Shown here piece by piece: positions 33,570-40,487 of a stretch of DNA of 64,000 nucleotides (its first letter is position 1; each line of letters begins with the position of its first letter). The notes under the pieces were generated by a model. It was not told the DNA's origin and made no database searches. It saw only the letters and a program-made list of their open reading frames with translations. This stretch comes from Spongiibacteraceae bacterium (GTDB lineage Bacteria; Pseudomonadota; Gammaproteobacteria; Pseudomonadales; Dasaniaceae), in assembly GCA_028280715.1 (NCBI GenBank), contig JANQLG010000036.1, positions 1 through 64,000 on the forward strand, read 5' to 3'. Made by a program: the position numbers and the translations under genes.

Positions 33570-34357
33570 ATGCTAGTGATGCCGAATTAAATAGCCACAT
33601 ACTAAATAGCGCCTTATATGAAGGTGTTGTTTGGCATCGTCGTTATGGTGATAAGCCAAATGAATTCACTTATAACGTATTTATGGTCTATCTCGATTTA
33701 CAGGAATTGGATCAGGTATTTGCCAGAAGCCGTTTTTGGTCACATCAAGGCCCTGCGATGGCGCGCTTAAAGCGTAGTGATTATATCGGTGATTCAGATG
33801 AAACTATTTATCATTCCGTATGCGACTATATTCGTCAGCAAACTGGCCAACAGTATTGCGGCCGAGTGCGATTGTTGACCAATCTGCGTTATTTTGGCTA
33901 CTGCATAAACCCCATTTCCAATTATTACTGTTTTGATGCGCAGGGTGAGAAGTTGTTGTATGTGATCGCTGCTGTAACTAATACTCCCTGGAAACGCACG
34001 CATTATTATTTGCATCAGGTGCAATCTGAAAATGATGACTTAAATATTAATTTTAATAAGCAACATCATGTATCGCCGTTTATGGCAATGGATATGATCT
34101 ATCAGTGGCAAAGCAATGCGCCGGCAGAAAAACTATCAGTCAGTATTCAAAACTATCAGCAGCAGAAAAAAATCTTCGAAGCCAGTCTTAGTTTACATAG
34201 AAAACCTATGACATCACGTAACATGAGAAAGGTGTTGGTCCGTTTCCCATTAATGACCGTAAAAGTAGGTATGGCTATTTATTGGCAGGCATTAAAATTA
34301 TGGCTGAAAGGAGTTCGCTTTCATCCTTATCCGACTAATCAAATAGATTCGCAATAG
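33566..34357 (+). CDS. DUF1365 family protein
   Basis: The 263-residue protein matches DUF1365: SALYEGVVWHRRYGDKPNEF at the start, RLLTNLRYFGYCINPISNYY, then ITNTPW-like VTNTPWKRTHYYL and HVSPFMAMDMIYQW. The biochemical role is not established, but the gene is almost always next to COG2907 and CFA-synthase-like genes. ATGA overlap with the upstream gene indicates coupled translation. Confidence 0.9.
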   Translation: MNASDAELNSHILNSALYEGVVWHRRYGDKPNEFTYNVFMVYLDLQELDQVFARSRFWSHQGPAMARLKRSDYIGDSDETIYHSVCDYIRQQTGQQYCGRVRLLTNLRYFGYCINPISNYYCFDAQGEKLLYVIAAVTNTPWKRTHYYLHQVQSENDDLNINFNKQHHVSPFMAMDMIYQWQSNAPAEKLSVSIQNYQQQKKIFEASLSLHRKPMTSRNMRKVLVRFPLMTVKVGMAIYWQALKLWLKGVRFHPYPTNQIDSQ

Positions 34358-34389
34358 GTGGCGAATTTTAAAAATTAAAAGGGGTTTTT

Positions 34390-35688
34390 ATGAGAAGTGA
34401 AAGTATCGTTAACGATACCTTTTCATTGAAAGAGAAGAAAAGTGAATTGTCAGGTTGGTACAGGCAGTCTATTTTTCGCTGGCTTGATTCGCTTGTAGTT
34501 GGGCATTTAACAATTGTTGAGGGTGAAGAGGTTTACAATTTTGGCGATCAACATGCTGAAATATCAGCTAGAGTCCATATTAAAAATCCTGAGTGCTATC
34601 GAGATGTTATTCTGAATGGAACCGTGGGGGCCGGTGAGTCCTATATGAAAGGTCATTGGTCCTCGCCAGATTTAGTGAACTTAGTCCGGTTGATGGTGTT
34701 GAATTTGCAACAACTTAATAACCTGAACGCCAATAAAAATATCGTCAAAAAAGCAGTCGCCTGGTTGTATTCGTTGTATACAAAAAATAGCCTGAAAAAC
34801 TCAAGAAAAAATATTTCTGCACACTACGATTTAGGTAACGATTTTTTCTCACTGTTTCTTGATCCCAGTATGATGTACAGCTCTGCTATCTTTGAGCATG
34901 CCGATACTCCCCTGGAAGATGCTTCCATTGCAAAACTGGAAGCTATTTGTAAAAAATTGCAATTAACTGAAGCTGATCATGTCATTGAAATCGGCACAGG
35001 TTGGGGTGGTTTTGCTGTCTATGCGGCAGAACATTATGGTTGCAAAGTAACCACTACCACTATTTCCAAGGAACAATTTGATTACGCTGTCGCGCAGGTG
35101 ACTGAGAAGGGCTTAACCGATAAAGTCACGGTGTTGTTTAAGGATTATCGTGAATTGGAAGGAAGCTATGACAAGCTGGTTTCTATAGAAATGATTGAGG
35201 CAGTTGGTCATAAATACCTAAAAGGCTTTTTCCAAATCTGTAACCGACTGCTGAAAGAAGATGGCCTGATGTTGATTCAGGCGATCACAATATCTGATCA
35301 GCGTTATCACGTTGCGCGAAAAAATGTTGATTTTATCCAGCGATATATTTTCCCTGGTGGCTGCCTGCCGTGTAATACGATTATTGCCCAACATACTGCC
35401 GAAGATACAAGCATGCAGTTGGTGGACATCCATGATATTACTTACGATTATGCGCTGACCTTAAAGCATTGGCGTGAACGTTTTTTTGAAAAAATCGATC
35501 GTGTGAAGGCACAGGGATATAACGATGTCTTTATCCGTATGTGGGACTATTACCTCTGTTACTGTGAAGGCGGTTTTCTTGAACGTGTTATTCAAACCAG
35601 TCAATTTGTGATGGCCAAACCGCAGGCTAAGTATTGCTGGCAAACCCATCGGGGTTCGCTGGGTCATGAAAAACGTTCAGTTGTATAA
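34390..35688 (+). CDS. Cyclopropane-fatty-acid-synthase family methyltransferase
   Basis: The 432-residue protein has a non-catalytic N-terminal domain and a SAM-dependent methyltransferase: NISAHYDLGNDFFSLFLDP, MMYSSAIF, the SAM motif VIEIGTGWGGFAVYA, then SIEMIEAVGHKYL and a YIFPGGCLP motif. It would methylate an unsaturated acyl chain in membrane phospholipids, giving a cyclopropane or methylated product. Its place in an ECF11 operon with DUF1365 and COG2907 fits membrane modification under singlet oxygen. The 3' end overlaps the DUF2878 gene by 23 bases. Confidence 0.93.
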   Translation: MRSESIVNDTFSLKEKKSELSGWYRQSIFRWLDSLVVGHLTIVEGEEVYNFGDQHAEISARVHIKNPECYRDVILNGTVGAGESYMKGHWSSPDLVNLVRLMVLNLQQLNNLNANKNIVKKAVAWLYSLYTKNSLKNSRKNISAHYDLGNDFFSLFLDPSMMYSSAIFEHADTPLEDASIAKLEAICKKLQLTEADHVIEIGTGWGGFAVYAAEHYGCKVTTTTISKEQFDYAVAQVTEKGLTDKVTVLFKDYRELEGSYDKLVSIEMIEAVGHKYLKGFFQICNRLLKEDGLMLIQAITISDQRYHVARKNVDFIQRYIFPGGCLPCNTIIAQHTAEDTSMQLVDIHDITYDYALTLKHWRERFFEKIDRVKAQGYNDVFIRMWDYYLCYCEGGFLERVIQTSQFVMAKPQAKYCWQTHRGSLGHEKRSVV

Positions 35689-36163
35689 AAATATTGCCAA
35701 CATTGTACTATTCCAGGTCGGATGGTGGTTGTGTGTGCTGGGGGGCAATAGTATTGCTCTGTTGTATACCAGCACTTTTTTGCTGATTCACTTCTATTAC
35801 TTCGTTACAGACTACCGAGAATTATGGCTGATATTGCTGTTGGCATTAGTTGGTGTAGCCATCGATACAGCTTTGATTAAACAGGGGCTGATGTCATCTC
35901 CTTCCGGTATGCCTGAGATCTGGATGATATGTCTGTGGCCGCTGTTCGCATCCACCTTAATGCATAGCCTCAAATGGTTGGCAAAAAAGCCTATGTTGGC
36001 GGCAGCATGTGGTTCAGTGGCAGGGCCTGCTAGTTATTGGGCTGGTATCAGTTTTAGTGAAGTCAGTTGGTCGATGTCACCGTTGTTTGCTTTGCTGGTG
36101 TTGGCGCTGATTTGGATGTTGTTATTACCTTCTATTTTTTTGCTTGTCGATGAAAAAAATTAA
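35666..36163 (+). CDS. DUF2878 family membrane protein
   Basis: The 165-residue protein has five or so hydrophobic helices (NIVLFQVGWWLCVLGGN, LWLILLLALVGVAIDTALI, WMICLWPLFASTLMHSL, LFALLVLALIWMLLLPSIF). The sequence fits DUF2878, a constant companion of CFA/DUF1365 operons. Function unknown. The start overlaps the upstream gene, and the next gene starts inside this one. Confidence 0.85.
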   Translation: MKNVQLYKNIANIVLFQVGWWLCVLGGNSIALLYTSTFLLIHFYYFVTDYRELWLILLLALVGVAIDTALIKQGLMSSPSGMPEIWMICLWPLFASTLMHSLKWLAKKPMLAAACGSVAGPASYWAGISFSEVSWSMSPLFALLVLALIWMLLLPSIFLLVDEKN

Positions 36164-36893
36164 TTCTTCACGTTCCTGGTTATACCCGTTGTTAGTTTTT
36201 TGCACGCTATTTAAGGTTTCTGGCGTTTTCGCGCATGTCGATGATCAGATTAATCTTGAGTTATCTCCCGTGATTATTGGCGAAGCCTATATTGATGGTG
36301 AACTGGATTATCGCGAATGGCATTTTTCTAATATGAAGGGCGGCATAGAAAAGGTGTTGTATGTTGATAACAGCGATACGCCCTTTGCAGAAAAAGTGTT
36401 TGATGGTGGTAGTGATTTAACACCTGGTGTGGTCTATCGCGATTTTCGTTCAGGTCATTTCTATCAGGCGAAATTCCAAACTGGAAGTTTGTTGTTAGGT
36501 TTTCAGAAAAATACTGATAGCGAATTGCAAAAAACTCGTATTACCAGCAAGCAGCCGCTGGTTATAGATGCAGGTTTTGATGCATTTATTCGTTCCCGTT
36601 GGCAATTGTTAGAAGACAGTGTTCAGTCTTTTTATTATGCCTTTCCTTCACGACAACGTTTGATTGAGTTAAGGGTAAAGAAAGTTGAAGTTAGCCAGTG
36701 CCAAGGACAGGGCATTGAACGCTGCTATCTTGTGAGTCCAGAGAGTTGGTTGCTACGGATTTTGGCTGAAGATTTGTTGTTGGGTTATGACGATATGAAA
36801 AGATTAGTGGTGTTTAGCGGGATTAGTAATGTAGTAGGAGTTGATGGGAGTGCGTTGAGAGTAGATATTTTTTATCGGTATGTTTTGGATTAG
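36150..36893 (+). CDS. Exported protein of unknown function, last gene of ECF11 operon
   Basis: The roughly 247-residue protein has a signal peptide (WLYPLLVFCTLFKVSGVFAH) and a beta-rich periplasmic body with two cysteines (VSQCQGQGIERCYLV). The end, RLVVFSGISNVVGVDGSALR, resembles lipid- or envelope-binding beta proteins, but I cannot name a family. In other genomes this place is often held by chalcone-isomerase-like or DUF3833 genes, which it does not obviously match. It starts 14 bases before the end of the DUF2878 gene. Confidence 0.7.
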   Translation: MKKINSSRSWLYPLLVFCTLFKVSGVFAHVDDQINLELSPVIIGEAYIDGELDYREWHFSNMKGGIEKVLYVDNSDTPFAEKVFDGGSDLTPGVVYRDFRSGHFYQAKFQTGSLLLGFQKNTDSELQKTRITSKQPLVIDAGFDAFIRSRWQLLEDSVQSFYYAFPSRQRLIELRVKKVEVSQCQGQGIERCYLVSPESWLLRILAEDLLLGYDDMKRLVVFSGISNVVGVDGSALRVDIFYRYVLD

Positions 36894-36957
36894 GGGTGAT
36901 AGTTTGCGTTGTCGTGCTGATAATTCAGTTTTAAATAGATAGGTTGGCTGGGGGGCT

Positions 36958-37200
36958 GGTTTTTGGTTTTGACTTTCAATTTCCCTTTTGTAGTCGCCGA
37001 GCATCGGAGAATTTTTTCGGCCCTTAGAGCGGCCGTATGTTTGAGCAAAAAATGATTGAATATCATTTTTTGTGAGTTCGGACCGCGTGCCGAAAGAAAT
37101 TTGAGAAGCGCAGGGTACCCGAAGGGCGACGGAAATGGGTGCCGTTTCTTTTGGTTGTGTTTTCTTTGGGCAAGCAAAGAAAATGAACTCGCCTAGCTGG
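36958..37200. repeat. Interspersed repeat of gammaproteobacterial type
   Basis: The segment contains AGGGTACCCGAAGGGCGACG at 37113-37132, and then TTTCTTTTGGTTG, with TTTTCTTTGGGCAAGCAAAG at 37160-37179. I recognise that motif as part of a dispersed intergenic repeat known from several gammaproteobacterial genomes. TTTTCTTTG/CAAAGAAAA forms a 9-bp hairpin. Only one copy is present in this window, so the repeat call rests on recognition. Confidence 0.55.
37047..37071. terminator. Bidirectional hairpin terminator
   Basis: AAAAAATGAT (37047-37056) and ATCATTTTTT (37062-37071) form a perfect 10-bp stem with a 5-base loop. With A and T runs on each side, it suits both convergent genes. Confidence 0.7.
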
Positions 37201-37241
37201 GCGAAACCCTATGTCAAAATCTACTCCAGTAATTAAAAGAG

Positions 37242-38402
37242 TTACCCCAATGCCAATTCCAACCTCTTCACAGTTTCCTCCAACCTTTCCAAACTCGCCG
37301 TATAAGCAAACCGAACATGCTCCTCCGCCAAATACCGCCCGAAATCTGTCCCCGGTGTAATCGCAATCCCATGTTCCTCCAACAATTTCAAACAAAACTC
37401 ACTGCTATTATTTGAAAATTTTTGAATCCCCGCATAAAGATAGAAAGCCCCGGCTGGTTTATGGGGAATATCAAAGCCTAATTTTTGCAGTGCGGGTAAC
37501 AGCAAGTCGCGGCGCTTGGCGAATTCGCCGCGGCGTTGATCTAATATGATGCTTGTCTCGGGTTCAAAGGCAGCGAGGGCCGCGTGTTGGCTGATGGTGG
37601 TAGAAGAAATAAATAAATTTTGCGCCAGCTTTTCCAGATCAGGGATAGCGTGTTCCGGTGCAACTAGCCATCCTAATCGCCAGCCAGTCATGCCAAAGTA
37701 TTTAGAGAAGCTATTGATGACGAAGGCTTGGTCGGTGATTTCCAAAATTGAAGGAGCGGCTTCGTCGTAGCATAGGCCATGGTAGATTTCGTCCACCACT
37801 AAGTGCCCCTGTTTTTTCTGGCAGAGTTGGAACAAATCGTTCAGTTGTTCTCTGGTTAAAATTTCACCGGTAGGATTGGCGGGGGAAGCGACCATGATGC
37901 CTATGGTGTTATCCTGCCAGTGTTGTCCTGCTTTGCTGGCCGATAACTGAAAGCGATCTTCGGGGCCGACGGGCACCAGCTGGCCTTCACCTTCTACCAA
38001 TCGCAGAAAATGGCGGTTGCAGGGGTAGCCGGGGTCGGTCATTAACATGCCGTCACCCGGGTTAATTAGTAGGGCAGCAATCAGTAACAGCGCTCCGGAG
38101 GCACCGGAAGTGACCATAATGCGTTCAGGAGCGATATCGACACTGTGTTGTTGCTGGTAGTAATCGGAGATGGCTTGACGCAGGGGTGGAATACCGGCTG
38201 CCTGACTATAGTGGGTCTCACCGCGTGCCAGTGAGGCTAACCCTGCTTTAATAATGGGGTCGGCAGTTTCAAAATCGGGCTCTCCGACTTCGAGGTGAAT
38301 AATGTCTCTGCCCTGGGCTTGTAGTTGCTTGGCCCGATCCAGAATTTCTACCACGCGAAAGGGTTCAATATCCTTTATTCGATCTGCAAATAATGTGCTC
38401 AC
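37242..38402 (-). CDS. Class I/II PLP-dependent aminotransferase
   Basis: The 386-residue cytosolic enzyme has all aminotransferase landmarks: HLEVGEPDFETADPI, HYSQAAGIPPLRQAIS, the ASPANPTGEIL asparagine motif, DEIYHGLCYD, and the PLP lysine in NSFSKYFGMTGWRLGW. VRFAYTASLERLEE supplies the carboxylate-binding arginine. It resembles aspartate/aromatic-type enzymes, but the substrate cannot be decided. It is convergent with the lipid operon across the repeat and divergent from dksA. Confidence 0.92.
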   Translation of the reverse strand: MSTLFADRIKDIEPFRVVEILDRAKQLQAQGRDIIHLEVGEPDFETADPIIKAGLASLARGETHYSQAAGIPPLRQAISDYYQQQHSVDIAPERIMVTSGASGALLLIAALLINPGDGMLMTDPGYPCNRHFLRLVEGEGQLVPVGPEDRFQLSASKAGQHWQDNTIGIMVASPANPTGEILTREQLNDLFQLCQKKQGHLVVDEIYHGLCYDEAAPSILEITDQAFVINSFSKYFGMTGWRLGWLVAPEHAIPDLEKLAQNLFISSTTISQHAALAAFEPETSIILDQRRGEFAKRRDLLLPALQKLGFDIPHKPAGAFYLYAGIQKFSNNSSEFCLKLLEEHGIAITPGTDFGRYLAEEHVRFAYTASLERLEETVKRLELALG

Positions 38403-38750
38403 AATTTATGCTCTACTTGACTGCCTGCGGGCAGTGTGCTGGTCTTAATGTCAAGGATATCAGATTGTGTTAATCAATAAGTTTGTGTTGCGACAAGCGT
38501 GCCTGGATATAGCGGGTTTAGTGCGATCATTGATGCACTCTTTTAGTGGCCAATTGCAAATAAATCTGGTAGGTTTGTCGGTTTCCAAAATCCGGGCCGC
38601 TTTTTTTCAGCTGGTCAACAGGGTGTGGGAAAACCTTGTAGTAGTAGATAGTAGAACGTGTAGTAAAACGCAAAGTAAGAAACTTGTAGTAACATGATGC
38701 TGACTCTGATGGATGATGGAGTCATGCAGCGAAACCAGTGAGATTCAGCA
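38403..38750. other. Intergenic region upstream of dksA
   Basis: The 348 bases between the divergent aminotransferase and dksA genes should hold both promoters. A 76-codon frame (38467-38697) was judged non-coding. No specific operator is evident. Confidence 0.5.
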
Positions 38751-39191
38751 ATGCCCGACAAAAAACAATCTTCGGCTAGCAATTTCAAAAACTTTACGCC
38801 TTATAAAGTGAAAAAGGGCGAAGAGTACATGAACGAGAAACAACTTGAGCACTTTCGCCAGATTTTGCTGGCTTGGAAGGCCGAGTTGATGGAAGAGGTT
38901 GATCGCACCGTAACGCATATGAAGGATGAGGCGGCTAATTTTCCTGATCCTGCGGATCGTGCCACACAGGAAGAAGAATTCAGCCTGGAGCTGCGTACTC
39001 GCGATCGTGAAAGAAAGTTGATCAAGAAAATTGATTCAACGATTGATAAGATTGATGCCGATGACTACGGTTACTGTGAAGCCTGTGGCGTTGAGATTGG
39101 CATTCAGCGCTTAGAGGCCCGACCGACAGCCACTCTGTGTATTGACTGTAAAACGCTGGATGAAATTAAAGAGAAGCAGCAATTGGGTTAA
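38751..39191 (+). CDS. dksA: RNA polymerase-binding transcription factor DksA
   Basis: The 146-residue protein has the DksA coiled coil with the acidic tip [14 protein letters not shown] and a C-terminal four-cysteine zinc finger ([20 protein letters not shown]). It binds the RNA polymerase secondary channel and works with ppGpp at stringent-response promoters. Size and both cysteine pairs are standard. It is followed by a strong terminator and gluQRS, the Pseudomonas order. An internal ATG (MNEKQLEHF) is possible, but the N-terminal [15 protein letters not shown] text is typical of DksA. Confidence 0.96.
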   Translation: MPDKKQSSASNFKNFTPYKVKKGEEYMNEKQLEHFRQILLAWKAELMEEVDRTVTHMKDEAANFPDPADRATQEEEFSLELRTRDRERKLIKKIDSTIDKIDADDYGYCEACGVEIGIQRLEARPTATLCIDCKTLDEIKEKQQLG

Positions 39192-39223
39192 GCCCCTTAT
39201 TTGCATGCAATCAAAGAACGAAG

Positions 39224-39258
39224 ACGGGAGAGAGCGTAATGCTCTCTCCCGTTTTTTT
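39224..39258 (+). terminator. Rho-independent terminator of dksA
   Basis: A 12-bp perfect stem ACGGGAGAGAGC / GCTCTCTCCCGT with a GTAAT loop is followed by a T run (39252-39258). Confidence 0.95.
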
Positions 39259-39284
39259 ATCCTGGTTATTCACGGTAAACCGCC

Positions 39285-40154
39285 ATGTCTGAATATATAG
39301 GTCGCTTTGCACCATCGCCCACAGGGATGTTGCATATGGGCTCCTTGATCGGTGCTGTGGCAAGTTATCTCGATGCTAAAGCCAATCGCGGCTTATGGTT
39401 GGTGCGCATGGAAGATTTGGATCCACCCAGAGAAATGGCCGGTGCGGCCGAAGCTATTTTGCAATGTTTGCAAGCCCACGGCATGCAGTGGGATGGCGAG
39501 GTGTTGTGGCAAAGTCAACGCCACCAGGTCTATCAGCAGACCATTGAACAATTATTAGATGAAGGGAAGGCTTTTTACTGCACCTGTTCCCGCACCGACC
39601 TTCAAACCTATGGAGGCATTTATCCGGGGATTTGTCGGGGGCATGTGTCACCACCTAATCATCAGGAGTTTGCCATTCGATTACAGGTGACTGACGAAGT
39701 GGTTGGCGTTGACGATGAAATACAGGGCCATTATCAGCAGCAGTTGGCTAAAGATGTGGGTGATTTTGTGTTAAAGCGAAAGGATGGCTTATTTGCCTAT
39801 CAACTGGCGGTGGTGGTAGATGATGCCGAGCAGGGTGTCACGCATGTGATGCGAGGATCGGATTTATTGGATTCGACACCGCGGCAAATGTATCTACAGC
39901 AACAGTTGAACTTGCCAACGGTTCACTACAGTCACTTTCCTGTGCTGGTAAATAGTGATGGGCAAAAGTTATCGAAACAAACCTTTGCCCCGGCACTTGG
40001 TGAAGATGCTGCGCTGGGGAATATGCAATATGCGCTGCATTTTTTAAGGCAATCACTACCGAATAATCCAGCCTCAGTGGCTCAGTTAATGGAGTGGGCG
40101 CAGGCGCATTGGGATGTATCGGTTATTCCTCGTTGTCTACAGCTTGGTGAATAG
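39285..40154 (+). CDS. gluQ: Glutamyl-Q tRNA(Asp) synthetase
   Basis: The 289-residue protein is a truncated class I glutamyl-tRNA synthetase: RFAPSPTGMLHMGSL (HIGH-like), the zinc-binding YCTCSRTDLQ with YPGICRGH, and KLSKQ (KMSKS-like). It lacks the anticodon-binding domain. It attaches glutamate to the queuosine base of tRNA-Asp. It directly follows dksA, as in E. coli and Pseudomonas. Confidence 0.95.
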   Translation: MSEYIGRFAPSPTGMLHMGSLIGAVASYLDAKANRGLWLVRMEDLDPPREMAGAAEAILQCLQAHGMQWDGEVLWQSQRHQVYQQTIEQLLDEGKAFYCTCSRTDLQTYGGIYPGICRGHVSPPNHQEFAIRLQVTDEVVGVDDEIQGHYQQQLAKDVGDFVLKRKDGLFAYQLAVVVDDAEQGVTHVMRGSDLLDSTPRQMYLQQQLNLPTVHYSHFPVLVNSDGQKLSKQTFAPALGEDAALGNMQYALHFLRQSLPNNPASVAQLMEWAQAHWDVSVIPRCLQLGE

Positions 40155-40286
40155 TGTCGGCGCAAAGGTTTTGTGCGTCGACTTTTTGCAACTGCATGAT
40201 GGCTTGCGTACTATCTGATCATGGTGAGTGCATCATCAGGGCTTTTTGCTACGATTTTTTATATATGAAATACGTGATACCTGCCT

Positions 40287-40487
40287 ATGCAAATTAGTTC
40301 AACCTTTTTAATTTTAGTGCTGGTGGTTTTTATTTTTGCTCCTTCCATTCAAGATTGGGTAACACAGGGAGGGGCCGTTTGGTATCGTCCCTATATTGTT
40401 TGGTTGATTGTGATTTTACTGATGCGATGGGGTGTGCGACGGATTAAGAAGCGGACACAGGTTCGAGCCAAAGAGGAAATACGTTAG
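40287..40487 (+). CDS. cbrX: CbrX-like small membrane protein
   Basis: The 66-residue protein has two hydrophobic segments (STFLILVLVVFIFAPSIQDW and YIVWLIVILLMRWG) and a basic tail. Pseudomonas has a similar small gene, cbrX, directly before cbrA and translationally coupled to it. Here the stop codon touches the cbrA start (TAGATG), which gives the same coupling. The symbol rests on position, size and topology. Confidence 0.75.
   Translation: MQISSTFLILVLVVFIFAPSIQDWVTQGGAVWYRPYIVWLIVILLMRWGVRRIKKRTQVRAKEEIR

Larger units (their letters stand above)
36894..37241. other. Intergenic region dominated by an interspersed repeat
   Basis: This 348-base spacer lies between convergent genes. It contains a hairpin terminator at 37047-37071 and a repeat of a family common in gammaproteobacteria. 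Apparent reading frames in it are products of the repeat, not genes. Confidence 0.65.

Noticed and set aside
36804-37395. Several minus-strand frames at 36.8-37.4 kb
   Set aside because: They are translations of the interspersed repeat and antisense of the aminotransferase gene.
38467-38697. 76-codon frame before dksA
   Set aside because: No ribosome binding site or recognisable product; it lies in the promoter region of dksA.
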